Of a DNA stretch of 24,272 bases, positions 6,631-13,639 are shown one piece after another. The notes under the pieces are model-generated. The model was not told the origin of the DNA and did no database searches. It saw only the letters and a program-made list of their open reading frames with translations. The position numbers were made by a program, and so were the translations under genes. How positions within the stretch are numbered: the stretch's first letter is position 1; each line of letters begins with the position of its first letter. The stretch comes from a virus. The stretch spans positions 1 through 24,272 of the IMG/VR virus record IMGVR_UViG_3300033994_001170. The stretch is one strand, 5' to 3'.

Positions 6631-8763
6631 ATGAGAGTAACACAAGTAACACCAGGAATTATTACAATACCACCAAATGGATGGGGGGCTGTTGAAAAGG
6701 TAATATGGGAATATTACAACAAAATTAAAGAATTAGGGCATGAATGTGATATAAAATATCTTAATGAAGTGGATACTAATAGTAGTGATATTATTCATAT
6801 TCACATGGCTAATTTAGCAATTGATGCTGCTAACAAAGGAATACCTTACATTTTTTCATTACATGACCACCACGTTGTTTATTATGGTAAGGACTCATCT
6901 AACTACCAACAAAATTTAGAGGCGATTAAAAGGTCTGTGATATCTTTTACACATGCTGAGTTTTTAGTTGATTACTTTGATGAAACTGATAAGTTGTTCT
7001 ACCTATCACACGGTGTTAATACTGAGTTTTTTAAAAATGATAATCCGAAAAGAACTGAACACAAATTATTGTGTTTGGCAAACAATGGTATTGGAGGAGA
7101 TTCAACGTATGACAGAAAAGGATTTAGATACGCTATTGAGGCAGCAATCAAATTAGATTTACCTATTACTGTTGCTGGTCCTGAAAACAATAGAATATTC
7201 TTTGAACATCATAATTACTTATTAAATTATGATAAGTTAACTTTAATGTTTTCAAATCCAAATGAAGAACAAATATTAGAATTATATAAAAGTCATTCTA
7301 TATTCTTACATCCTTCTATGTTGGAAGCTGGTCACCCAAACCTAACATTATTAGAAGCTGTCTCTTGTAATATGCCAGTTGTTGGAACTTATTTAGGTTC
7401 GCAAACAATAGAAGGAATGGTTGTGGTTGAAAGAGATGTAAATCAAATAGTTAGTGGTGTTAAACAAATCATTGATAACTACGATTTATATTTAAGTAAC
7501 ACTGAATTAGATAGACAAAATTATGATTGGAGTATTATTACCAAGAGAATGGTTAGAATTTATGAAGACCTGATTAACAGTAGAAAGAATTTAAATAGTA
7601 TTGAGACTAAACAAAGATTTGATAAAGTATTTGAGAATACTGAAATAAAACCAAAAGAAATGGTTGAAAAAATTGAAGTGATTAATCACTACATCAACGG
7701 AGCATTAGTAGAAATTAAAGGTAATACTGATAAGAAATATTTGGTTGAGTTTTGGAACCAAAATGGTGATTGTGAATATCGTGAGGAGATTGGGTGTAAT
7801 ATGTGGGTTAGATTAAGTAAGAAGTATTTTGATGAATACACATTGAAAATTTACTCTGAAGGTAATTTAATCAGTGAAAAGAAATACAACGCTGAAAACA
7901 AACGAGTTTATATTGCATTAGATTCAAAATCTTTGGGTGATACATTTGCTTGGGTACCTTACGCTGAGGAATTCAGAAAGAAACATAACTGTAAGGTTAT
8001 TTGTTCAACATTCTTTAATGATTTATTTGTTAAACAATATCCTGAGATACAATTTGTTTCACCTGGTAGTACGGTTCATAATCTATATGCAATGTATGAA
8101 ATAGGTTGGTTCTATGATGGTGATAATGTTAAAACGGATAGACACCCAAGTGATTTTAAATTAGGCCCATTACAAAAAACCGCAACAGACATTTTAGGTT
8201 TAGAATATAAGGAGGTAAAACCTTTAATTAAAAACCCCAACAAGTTAAAGAAAAAACGAGTTGGACTTGGTATTCACTCAACTGCTCAATCAAAATACTG
8301 GAACAACCCAAATGGGTGGCAAGAGATTACTGATTATCTAATATCTCTTGGTTATGAGGTTATTATCTATTCAAAAGAGGAAGATGGGTATATGGGTAAT
8401 TACTATCCTAAAGGTGCTAAACAAAACCCACCAGGTTCCATCTATAAATTGATTGAAGAATTATCTACCTGTGAATTCTTCATAGGGATATCAAGTGGTA
8501 TATCATGGGTTACTTGGGCTTTAGACATCCCAACGGTATTAATATCAGGATTTACTGAAGAATTTAATGAACCTTATGAAAATGTTTATAAGGTAAGTGC
8601 CCCTGAGAACACTTGTAGAGGATGTGCCAATAAGTTTAGATTAGACCCGGGTGATTGGAATTGGTGTCCGATAAATAAGGGGAATGAAAAGATGTTTGAA
8701 TGTTCTAAAAAGATTACATCCGGGATGGTAAAAGATAAAATTATTGAATTACTTAGTAAGTAA
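6631..8763 (+). CDS. Fusion: GT4 glycosyltransferase + autotransporter-heptosyltransferase-like (BAHT) domain
   Basis: Residues 1-320 are a GT-B family 4 glycosyltransferase. The glycine-rich start TPPNGWGAVEKVIWEYY-type loop comes first, and HPSMLEAGHPNLTLLEAVSCNMPVVGT around 227-253 is the donor-binding motif. Residues about 345-425 are a beta module (ALVEIKGN...KYLVEFWNQNGDCEY...NMWVRLSKKYF). Residues about 428-710 match the bacterial autotransporter heptosyltransferases (Aah/TibC type): SLGDTFAWVPYAEEFRKKHNCKV at 434-456, then GISSGISWVTWALDIPTVLI near 620. Four cysteines follow at C662, C665, C679 and C691 (CX2CX13CX11C), like the iron finger of TibC. TibC-type enzymes put heptose on serines of autotransporter adhesins, so a virion or host surface protein may be the acceptor here. 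Family recognition is strong; the sugar and acceptor are unknown. The gene ends the plus-strand operon. Confidence 0.88.
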   Translation: MRVTQVTPGIITIPPNGWGAVEKVIWEYYNKIKELGHECDIKYLNEVDTNSSDIIHIHMANLAIDAANKGIPYIFSLHDHHVVYYGKDSSNYQQNLEAIKRSVISFTHAEFLVDYFDETDKLFYLSHGVNTEFFKNDNPKRTEHKLLCLANNGIGGDSTYDRKGFRYAIEAAIKLDLPITVAGPENNRIFFEHHNYLLNYDKLTLMFSNPNEEQILELYKSHSIFLHPSMLEAGHPNLTLLEAVSCNMPVVGTYLGSQTIEGMVVVERDVNQIVSGVKQIIDNYDLYLSNTELDRQNYDWSIITKRMVRIYEDLINSRKNLNSIETKQRFDKVFENTEIKPKEMVEKIEVINHYINGALVEIKGNTDKKYLVEFWNQNGDCEYREEIGCNMWVRLSKKYFDEYTLKIYSEGNLISEKKYNAENKRVYIALDSKSLGDTFAWVPYAEEFRKKHNCKVICSTFFNDLFVKQYPEIQFVSPGSTVHNLYAMYEIGWFYDGDNVKTDRHPSDFKLGPLQKTATDILGLEYKEVKPLIKNPNKLKKKRVGLGIHSTAQSKYWNNPNGWQEITDYLISLGYEVIIYSKEEDGYMGNYYPKGAKQNPPGSIYKLIEELSTCEFFIGISSGISWVTWALDIPTVLISGFTEEFNEPYENVYKVSAPENTCRGCANKFRLDPGDWNWCPINKGNEKMFECSKKITSGMVKDKIIELLSK

Positions 8764-8919
8764 TTCAATAATGTTTTTTGTAATGTCAACTACTGCATAA
8801 ATTACTAAACCAAAAACAACTACAGACATAATAATGTATGGTGTCATTTTTTGTCTTGTTTTTTTACATTTAGTACAAGTTTTTTCTTCTGAATTTTTTA
8901 AATTTTCCATGTTTTCCAT
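8749..8919 (-). CDS. Small CxxC single-pass membrane protein
   Basis: This 56-residue reverse-strand gene reads from the ATG at 8919 to a TAA that overlaps the 3' end of the glycosyltransferase fusion by 15 bases. The protein has a charged N-terminus, a C15-T-K-C18 knuckle followed by KKTRQK, then a hydrophobic stretch MTPYIIMSVVVFGLVIYAVV at about 25-44 that would cross the membrane once, and a short lysine-ended tail. A single CxxC cannot form a full zinc ribbon, so it may dimerise or simply be redox-sensitive. The frame is intact and the amino acid pattern is clearly coding-like. It shares the short gap 8920-8930 with the divergent gene at 8931, where TATTTAT/ATAAATA sequence could serve both strands. 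Function unknown. Confidence 0.7.
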   Translation of the reverse strand: MENMENLKNSEEKTCTKCKKTRQKMTPYIIMSVVVFGLVIYAVVDITKNIIELLTK

Positions 8920-8926
8920 TATTTAT
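8920..8926 (+). promoter_or_regulatory. TATTTAT element before 8931 gene
   Basis: TATTTAT stands four bases before the ATG at 8931, in the context TATTTATAATTATG. The identical arrangement occurs on the minus strand before the gene that starts at 20195. It could be a phage promoter -10 element giving a nearly leaderless transcript. On the opposite strand it reads ATAAATA directly before the 8919 start. Confidence 0.4.
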
Positions 8927-8930
8927 AATT

Positions 8931-9317
8931 ATGAGACTTTTAAATTGTATTAAAAACATAATAAAGGAAGAAAGGATTGGAAAGCTTTTTGGTGACATTA
9001 AAGTTAAAGTATCTATTGAAACTTCATCACATGGTAATACCCAAAGGTTTAGACATGGTAAAGATGAAGTGATTACTAATGATGAAATATTAAATGTATT
9101 AAACTTAGGTCTACCTGAAATATTAGATGGTATTAAAGAAGGTGAGTTGGGACAAGATTCATCAATAGTCGTTTCACAAAAAGATTATCCATTCTTGAAT
9201 GTTGTTACCAATTTAGAAGAACAAGATTGTTATAATTTCCAAATTAATATTGTTACGACAATTCGTAAGAAAAGATTTTACACAACAGGTAAAAACGATT
9301 TCCAAATTTACGTATAA
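8931..9317 (+). CDS. Leader-bearing small protein, possible BECR-fold nuclease
   Basis: The 128-residue protein starts MRLLNCIKNIIKEER. This nearly repeats the start of the protein at 10559 (MKFTNILKNIILED): M1, N5, K8-N9-I10-I11 and E13 are identical. Such helices resemble T4 capsid-targeting leaders, cut after a hydrophobic-x-Glu motif; IKE at 11-13 would fit. The body from about residue 25 runs VSIETSSHGNTQRFRHGK, ITNDEILNVL, SIVVSQ, FLNVVTNLEEQDCYNFQINIVTTIRKKRFY. The order of a histidine/arginine helix, an 'it..eI' helix and then strands ending in 'i.T..rKk.f' recalls the Barnase/ColicinE5/D/RelE-like nuclease folds found in phage-borne effectors. That fold guess is weak. It has a TATTTAT element and a strong terminator just after the stop, so it is a single-gene unit. 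Confidence 0.75.
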   Translation: MRLLNCIKNIIKEERIGKLFGDIKVKVSIETSSHGNTQRFRHGKDEVITNDEILNVLNLGLPEILDGIKEGELGQDSSIVVSQKDYPFLNVVTNLEEQDCYNFQINIVTTIRKKRFYTTGKNDFQIYV

Positions 9318-9319
9318 AT

Positions 9320-9356
9320 AAAAACCCCCAAAACATCCGATGTAATGAGGGTTTTT
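9320..9356 (+). terminator. Rho-independent terminator after 9317
   Basis: AAAAACCC at 9320-9327 pairs with GGGTTTTT at 9349-9356, with an inner ACAT/ATGT stem (9333-9336 with 9340-9343). The right arm is T-rich. It begins three bases after the stop of the 8931 gene. Confidence 0.8.
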
Positions 9357-9366
9357 ATCTTTTTCA

Positions 9367-9449
9367 CCTAACGGTTGAGGCTTTTGCCTTTGAACACACC
9401 GGGGTTCAATTCCGACTTAATGATTTGGTTGGGTTATTAAGTTGACCCC
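9367..9449 (+). ncRNA. Possible structured RNA or cis-element
   Basis: This non-coding stretch between a terminator and a promoter folds well on paper. Hairpin one is TGAGGC-TTTT-GCCTTTG at about 9376-9392. Hairpin two pairs GGGGT (9401-9405) with ACCCC (9445-9449), CA (9407-9408) with TG (9443-9444), and ACTTAAT (9415-9421) with ATTAAGT (9436-9442), leaving a 14-base loop GATTTGGTTGGGTT. It also contains GGTTCAATTCC, which looks like a tRNA T-loop, but no complete cloverleaf can be drawn. It may be a small phage RNA, a leader, or a tRNA relic. No upstream promoter is obvious. Confidence 0.3.
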
Positions 9450-9522
9450 ATTCGTTTAACTTGAATACAAATATAAATAGAATATCCTGAATAAAAAAAT
9501 ATATTTTAAACTTTTTTTGTTA

Positions 9523-9530
9523 TATCTTTG
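9523..9530 (+). promoter_or_regulatory. Host-type -7 element TATCTTTG
   Basis: TATCTTTG fits the Bacteroidota -7 consensus TAnnTTTG and stands four bases before the ATG at 9535. The -33 region is AT-rich without a clear TTTG. A nearly leaderless transcript is predicted. Confidence 0.6.
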
Positions 9531-9534
9531 TCGT

Positions 9535-9672
9535 ATGAAACAGGAAATACTACCACTAAATCTTCGTCATGTTGCTCAAATTGTGAGACGGAATATGATT
9601 ACAAAAGTTGTACCATGCGGTAAGGAGTATTCGCGTAAAAGATTTAAAAAGGTTGATATCTACCAAGATTAG
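9535..9672 (+). CDS. Small basic protein of unknown function
   Basis: This 45-residue gene lies directly behind the TATCTTTG promoter and ends at TAG. The protein (MKQEILPLNLRHVAQIVRRN...) is rich in arginine and lysine, with an amphipathic helix LRHVAQIVRRNMI at 10-22 and a basic tail CGKEYSRKRFKKVDIYQD. It could bind nucleic acid or another protein, but I do not recognise a family. The start is supported by the promoter four bases upstream and by the 22-base gap to the downstream methylase start. The methylase frame is open upstream into this gene but has only a TTG as possible start, which argues that this reading frame is the real one here. Confidence 0.6.
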   Translation: MKQEILPLNLRHVAQIVRRNMITKVVPCGKEYSRKRFKKVDIYQD

Positions 9673-9694
9673 AATTATATTTACGAAAAAAGTT

Positions 9695-10534
9695 ATGCTG
9701 TCATATATTGGAGGTAAGAGTAAGATAGGTAAGTGGATTGTCCCATTCTACCCAACAGATATGGAAACGTATGTTGAAACATTTGGTGGTATGTTTTGGT
9801 GTTTTTTTAACATGGATTTGAAACAATACCCAAATCTTAAAAGAGTTGTTTATAACGACTTCAATCCTTTGAACTATAATTTGTTTATGTGTCTTCAGGA
9901 CCCTCAGTCTCTTTTGTCTGTAATTAATAACATTCCGTGTCAACAACAAGGTGTGGAAGTAACGCCACCAATTTATAAAGAACAATTTAATGAGTTTCAA
10001 AAGGAAATTTTCTCTCATGGTTTAACAATTAACTATCCTGATTATAATGTTGCAGCGAAGTATGCTTATGTTCTAACACAGGTTTTCAGTGGTTCAAAAC
10101 CTGAGACATCAAGTTTTATTGATTTGAAAGGTAAGTATAAGTCAAAATATCTTACCTTTAGAGATAAATTATCTAAACCTGATTGGGTGGAACATTTCAA
10201 TAGAATATCGGAGTTTAGATTAGGTGATTTTGAAGATGTTATTAAAGAGTTTGATAGCCCGACAACATACTTTTATGTTGACCCGCCGTATTATAGGACT
10301 GAAAACTATTACTCAAACCACGATTTTGATAGTACTGACCATGAAAGATTAGCAGATTGTTTAAAAGGAATTCAGGGTAAGTTTAGTTTATCTTACTACG
10401 ATTTTCAGTTGTTGAATGAGTGGTTCCCAAAGGAGGGATACAAATGGGAGAAGAAAGAATTTGCTAAAGCTGCTGCGGCGAAGAAAGGAAAGGCACAAAA
10501 TATGGGGGAAGAACTATTAATTATGAATTATTGA
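9695..10534 (+). CDS. Dam-type (D12 class) DNA N6-adenine methyltransferase
   Basis: The enzyme transfers a methyl group from SAM to adenine N6 in DNA. The start MLSYIGGKSKIGKWI (1-15) is the family's SAM-binding 'yxGGKs...' opening. YVETFGGMFWCFF at 26-38 matches 'Y.EPF.Ggg.v.f', and FYVDPPYY at 193-200 gives the catalytic DPPY at 196-199. Length (279) is typical of D12 enzymes. I chose the ATG at 9695 because it begins precisely at the conserved motif; a TTG-started extension would add 29 residues unlike the family and overlap the small gene before it. With no partner restriction gene nearby it is probably an orphan methylase that protects phage DNA. Its stop lies directly before the TATTTAT element of the next gene. 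Confidence 0.9.
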   Translation: MLSYIGGKSKIGKWIVPFYPTDMETYVETFGGMFWCFFNMDLKQYPNLKRVVYNDFNPLNYNLFMCLQDPQSLLSVINNIPCQQQGVEVTPPIYKEQFNEFQKEIFSHGLTINYPDYNVAAKYAYVLTQVFSGSKPETSSFIDLKGKYKSKYLTFRDKLSKPDWVEHFNRISEFRLGDFEDVIKEFDSPTTYFYVDPPYYRTENYYSNHDFDSTDHERLADCLKGIQGKFSLSYYDFQLLNEWFPKEGYKWEKKEFAKAAAAKKGKAQNMGEELLIMNY

Positions 10535-10536
10535 TA

Positions 10537-10543
10537 TATTTAT
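10537..10543 (+). promoter_or_regulatory. TATTTAT element before 10559 gene
   Basis: TATTTAT ends 15 bases before the ATG. The surrounding TTATTGATATATTTATATAAAA is almost the same as the sequence before the gene at 24050 (TTATTGATATATTTATTATAAAA). Such extended identity between two unrelated genes supports a real promoter. Confidence 0.6.
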
Positions 10544-10558
10544 ATAAAAACTTTAGAA

Positions 10559-11911
10559 ATGAAATTTACTAATATTTTAAAAAACATTATCTTAGAAGAT
10601 TCAAGATTTAACCTTCTATATGATAAATTAGTTGACAAAGGTGGTAGAAAACCTGAACCTGGTAAAATCCCTTTTGAAACATTGAGAACTATTATCTTTG
10701 CTGACCCTACAACAAGAGCTCCGCAAAGTTTACTTCAAAATATTGATAGTCTAACGCCTGAACAAATGGAAATTGTTAAGGTTGGTAAGTATACTAACTG
10801 GATATTAAAGAATTTCTTAAAACCATCATTTAGTGATGAAAGAGCGGATGTTGAAGTTGGTTCACCTGAATATAAACAATTAGTTAAAAGATATCGTGAC
10901 TTATACCTTGAGGATTTATACAAGGTTACTGACGACTTAAAGAAGTTTGAGAGATTCAAAGGTCAATTAGAAGCTGACAAAAGAGATATTAATAAATTGA
11001 CTGTTGATACATTATTTGATGCGGTTAAGGACTTTAAGTTAGAAAAAACAAAAGGAACAAAACAAGAAAAAGAAGAAGCTAAATCAACTTACCAATACCC
11101 TGGTTCAACGATTGCATTTAAAGGGCCAAACTGGACTGTAGTTAAGATTGAAGACCAAAGTGAACTTGGTAAGAACGCGGCTTGTTTCTTTGGTGGTTAT
11201 CACGAACCTGATATGGGTGAAACAAGATGGTGTACATCATCACCTGGTTTAAGTTACTTTAACACTTATATCAAACAAGGACCATTATATGTAATTCTAC
11301 CTAATAACAGTTCTGACTTGGGTAAGAAATCAGGTCTTCCTGTTGAAAGATACCAATGGCACTTCCAATCTAATCAGTTTATGGATAGAAACGATAGAAA
11401 TGTGAATATCGTTGAAATGCTACAAGGTAAGTTGGCTGAACTTAAAGAGTTCTTCAAACCTGAATTTGCTAAAGGATTAGCGAAAGAAAATGGTAAGAGA
11501 GTTGATATTGTTTATCCTGAATCTTCGGCTGGTAAGTTTGTTGGATTATATGGATTTAAAGAATTATTTGACAACCTACCAGATGACTTGGAACAATTAA
11601 TCATCCAAACTTCAAAGAACATTAAAGAAACAATTGCTCTTGAAGTTCCTGAAAGTATTGGAAGATTTGATAAGTTACAAACACTTTTATTAGGTGGTAT
11701 GGTTAAATCTGTTCCTAATAGTATCTGTAATTTGACTAGTTTACTATTACTTGCTTTACCAAACAACCCTCAGTTAACGACTATCCCAACTTGTGTTAAA
11801 GATTTACCTATGTTAGGTTTCTTGAATGTAAGTGGAAGTAATGTTAAACTTCCTGAAGAACTTAAAGATGTTTTACATGAGGAAGGTGATGGTTATTATT
11901 ATGTAGTTTAA
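10559..11911 (+). CDS. Leader-bearing phage protein with C-terminal leucine-rich repeats
   Basis: The 450-residue protein has three parts. Residues 1-14 (MKFTNILKNIILED) are a short helix shared with the 8931 protein, with ILE at 11-13 fitting a T4-type prohead protease site. The central part (about 175-315) has an ordered set of motifs: TVVKIEDQSELGKNAACFFGG, TRWCTSSPGLSYFNTY with W224 and C225, GPLYVILP, then YQWHFQSNQFMDRND. Its C..Y / strand / YQ..F order recalls PcfJ-like proteins such as the one at 14416, but the match is loose. Residues about 335-440 are leucine-rich repeats: VPESIGRFDKLQTLLLGG, VPNSICNLTSLLLLAL, IPTCVKDLPMLGFLNVSG. LRRs bind proteins. The promoter and leader suggest a virion-associated, perhaps injected protein; that is inference. 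Confidence 0.8.
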   Translation: MKFTNILKNIILEDSRFNLLYDKLVDKGGRKPEPGKIPFETLRTIIFADPTTRAPQSLLQNIDSLTPEQMEIVKVGKYTNWILKNFLKPSFSDERADVEVGSPEYKQLVKRYRDLYLEDLYKVTDDLKKFERFKGQLEADKRDINKLTVDTLFDAVKDFKLEKTKGTKQEKEEAKSTYQYPGSTIAFKGPNWTVVKIEDQSELGKNAACFFGGYHEPDMGETRWCTSSPGLSYFNTYIKQGPLYVILPNNSSDLGKKSGLPVERYQWHFQSNQFMDRNDRNVNIVEMLQGKLAELKEFFKPEFAKGLAKENGKRVDIVYPESSAGKFVGLYGFKELFDNLPDDLEQLIIQTSKNIKETIALEVPESIGRFDKLQTLLLGGMVKSVPNSICNLTSLLLLALPNNPQLTTIPTCVKDLPMLGFLNVSGSNVKLPEELKDVLHEEGDGYYYVV

Positions 11912-11922
11912 TAAATAAGTTA

Positions 11923-11930
11923 TATCTTTG
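11923..11930 (+). promoter_or_regulatory. Host-type -7 element TATCTTTG
   Basis: TATCTTTG stands 19 bases before the ATG at 11950. Nineteen bases further upstream is TATG (11900-11903), a one-mismatch -33 element. It lies just after the stop of the 10559 gene and gives the small gene its own transcript. Confidence 0.6.
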
Positions 11931-11949
11931 TTTCCTAATCTTAGAGCCT

Positions 11950-12240
11950 ATGAAAAATGTGGATGCGGAAATTTACTTAAATCAATTGATTACGTTCTTT
12001 GAAAAGAACCCCAACGATTTGATTGACTTAATTGGGGAACTTAAGAAAACCAAATTCTATAAAAGAATTAAAGAAAAAGTTTACGAGAATGTTGAAAATG
12101 GTTTGGAACTCATCCTTACCCAGCAACAACTTATTGATATTGTTGTGGGTATGTACGATGAGACAAACAAAACTATTAAGCCAATGGAGATTAAGACTCC
12201 TGTTATCAAAACAAATTATGGAATTATTTTTCTAAATTGA
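11950..12240 (+). CDS. Small phage protein of unknown function
   Basis: This 96-residue soluble protein is mostly helical in its first two thirds (YLNQLITFFEKNPNDLIDLIGELKKTKFYKRIKEKVYENVENG). It then has QQQLIDIVVGMYDE and a short beta-like tail ending IIFLN. It lacks a signal peptide, membrane segment or cysteine. The start is supported by the TATCTTTG promoter 19 bases upstream. The stop is followed by the promoter region of the exported protein at 12321, so it is its own transcription unit. An alternative frame over 12032-12235 is a shadow. I recognise no family. Confidence 0.75.
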   Translation: MKNVDAEIYLNQLITFFEKNPNDLIDLIGELKKTKFYKRIKEKVYENVENGLELILTQQQLIDIVVGMYDETNKTIKPMEIKTPVIKTNYGIIFLN

Positions 12241-12250
12241 TGAAAAAAAA

Positions 12251-12281
12251 TTTGGTAGATGAAAAAAAACATCTATATTTG
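12251..12281 (+). promoter_or_regulatory. Near-ideal Bacteroidota promoter
   Basis: TTTG at 12251-12254 and TATATTTG at 12274-12281 are separated by exactly 19 bases, the textbook Bacteroidota sigma arrangement (TTTG-N19-TAnnTTTG). It drives the exported protein at 12321, with a leader of about 30 bases. This is the best host-type promoter in the window. Confidence 0.85.
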
Positions 12282-12320
12282 TAAAAGAATTAGTCACAAA
12301 CCCTTTAATACTTAAACACA

Positions 12321-12767
12321 ATGAAAAAGTTAATTTTGAGTTTTTTGTTTTCAGTCTCAAGTCTTCTTGTATTTTCTCAAACTATTTTGATTAATGTTTC
12401 TGAGATGAAATATTTTAGAAGCCCGGGTAAAGTTGAATATGCTGAAGTTTTAAAAGATAAAGAGTTAGAATTTGATATATTCGAGGTTAATGGTTCGTAT
12501 TCAATTAATGTGGATGATAATATTATTAATTTTGTAAATGGTGATACTAACGGTGTTAGAGTTTTAAAATCTTTTACTGAAGAAAATGGTGTTACTGAAA
12601 TTGTATTCATTGATGATTATAATTCAAATCAATCTAATAATGAAATACTTGTTAAAATAGTTATTGATAATATTAATAATACTGTATTTTACACTTACTT
12701 TCATGACATTAAAGAAAGTACTATTGTGTATCAGTTTACAGATTTTAATGTATGTGTAGTAAATTAA
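12321..12767 (+). CDS. Exported protein of unknown function with signal peptide
   Basis: Residues 1-19 form a classic Sec signal peptide: MKK, then LILSFLFSVSSLLVF, then S19 before Q20. FSQ is the usual Bacteroidota cleavage context, leaving an N-terminal glutamine that often cyclises. The mature 129-residue part is beta-rich and acidic (ILINVSEMKYFRS, KELEFDIFEVNGSYSINVDDNIINFVNG, TEIVFIDDYNSN, ILVKIVIDNINNTVFYTYF). It has one cysteine near the end and no anchor, so it should reach the periplasm or beyond. It sits alone between a strong host promoter and a bidirectional terminator, so it can be expressed independently of phage control. It behaves like a lysogenic-conversion or superinfection-exclusion 'moron' gene, though no known family is evident. 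Confidence 0.78.
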   Translation: MKKLILSFLFSVSSLLVFSQTILINVSEMKYFRSPGKVEYAEVLKDKELEFDIFEVNGSYSINVDDNIINFVNGDTNGVRVLKSFTEENGVTEIVFIDDYNSNQSNNEILVKIVIDNINNTVFYTYFHDIKESTIVYQFTDFNVCVVN

Positions 12768-12775
12768 TTAAATAA

Positions 12776-12807
12776 AAAAAAATCTTTGGTCACCCAAAGA
12801 TTTTTTT
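12776..12807. terminator. Bidirectional terminator between convergent genes
   Basis: A run of A's plus TCTTTGG (12776-12789) pairs with CCAAAGA plus seven T's (12794-12807), with loop TCAC. Both strands end in a U-tract, and it separates the convergent genes ending at 12767 (+) and 12827 (-). Confidence 0.9.
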
Positions 12808-12826
12808 ATTATTTTTTGTTAATTAA

Positions 12827-13591
12827 TTATGTTCTTGAAGTTACTTGAGTTGGTTCAGATGTTGGTGCTGTTTTTGGAACACCGAATTGAGTACCAACTT
12901 TAGCCTTTAAATAGATTTTCTTTTCGGGATTATCAGTATCGTTAGTTTTGATTACTGCAGTTCCAATTAACACTGCTTTTTCTCCTGAATCCGAAGAAAC
13001 ATCAATTTTTTTCGTTGGGGTGGTATAATGTAAGACAAATTGTGTTGGTCCAGGTGTTCTGCTTACAGGCATTCCACCAATGTATCCTTTTGTTTCGTCT
13101 GAATTTTTGTACCCAAGGATTGGTTTAGAATAATCTAAAGTTACTACAGGTTGACCGTATTTTTTAACCCAATTAGGGTCTGGAGTAAATGCAAATGATG
13201 ATATCATACCTGGCTTACCCCCCATTGCGTATTGACCTATTTCGTAACTTAATAAATAAAAACTACCAAAAGCTTTATCACCTGAGTTATAAGTTCCATC
13301 TGGTATTTCCACGTTAACATATTTACTCATTTCATCACCTTTAATCATTTCACTATACTGTCTCATTTTAGCCTGGTCATCAGTCCATGCTACGTTAATA
13401 CCATATACGCGACCATCTTTACCAGTAAAAATCAAACGTGTTGATGGATTAAACGTTGCCTTTCCAGCAGCTTGTTGAGGAGACGCTGTTTGTTGAGGTG
13501 CCTCAGTTAAATAATTTTTTCTTGTTGCAGTTTGATGCATTTCAAGGATTCTGTTTCTTTCTTCAGAAGAAATATCTAATAGTTTTTTCAT
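12827..13591 (-). CDS. Leader-bearing protein, probably virion-associated
   Basis: The 254-residue protein begins MKKLLDISSEERNRILEMHQ and continues TATRKNYLTEAP. This is an N-terminal amphipathic helix with ILE (15-17) and LTE (28-30), either of which could be a T4-type prohead-protease site. A low-complexity linker rich in Q/A/P (QQTASPQQAAGK) follows at about 33-45. The rest is a beta-rich domain (TRLIFTGKDGRVYGINVAW, VNVEIPDGTYN, FGSFYLLSYEIGQYAMGG, PVVTLDYSKPILGYK, FVLHYTT, AVLIGTAVI) with a T/S/P-rich end. The leader-linker-domain design fits a processed structural or internal virion protein. TATTTAT lies 17 bases before the start and a bidirectional terminator follows the stop. No specific family recognised. 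Confidence 0.78.
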   Translation of the reverse strand: MKKLLDISSEERNRILEMHQTATRKNYLTEAPQQTASPQQAAGKATFNPSTRLIFTGKDGRVYGINVAWTDDQAKMRQYSEMIKGDEMSKYVNVEIPDGTYNSGDKAFGSFYLLSYEIGQYAMGGKPGMISSFAFTPDPNWVKKYGQPVVTLDYSKPILGYKNSDETKGYIGGMPVSRTPGPTQFVLHYTTPTKKIDVSSDSGEKAVLIGTAVIKTNDTDNPEKKIYLKAKVGTQFGVPKTAPTSEPTQVTSRT

Positions 13592-13608
13592 AGTTTGTTA
13601 TTTTCTAA

Positions 13609-13615
13609 ATAAATA
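13609..13615 (-). promoter_or_regulatory. TATTTAT element before 13591 gene
   Basis: On the minus strand TATTTAT ends 17 bases before the ATG at 13591, in the context GCATATTTATTTAGAAAAT. The divergent TATATTTG promoter for the plus-strand gene lies 25 bases away. Confidence 0.5.
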
Positions 13616-13639
13616 TGCTGCACATCTAAAAAAGTTTAC

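Noticed and set aside
8749-8919. Possible frameshift in the A-run of the small membrane protein gene
   Set aside because: On recounting the run against the neighbouring start at 8931, the frame is continuous, so the gene is intact.
9350-9423. Possible tRNA-Lys: a TGAGG-CTTTTGC-CTTTG arm with TTT anticodon and GGTTCAATTCC T-loop
   Set aside because: The T-stem pairs only two of five positions and no acceptor or D-arm partner exists at the right distance. The sequence is better explained by other hairpins.
9608-9694. Longer TTG-started version of the Dam-type methylase
   Set aside because: The extra 29 residues match nothing in the family and overlap a small gene with its own promoter.
12774-12829. 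ATTAATTA sequences flanking the convergent terminator as an insertion-element inverted repeat
   Set aside because: They simply extend the AT-rich terminator stem; there is no transposase nearby.
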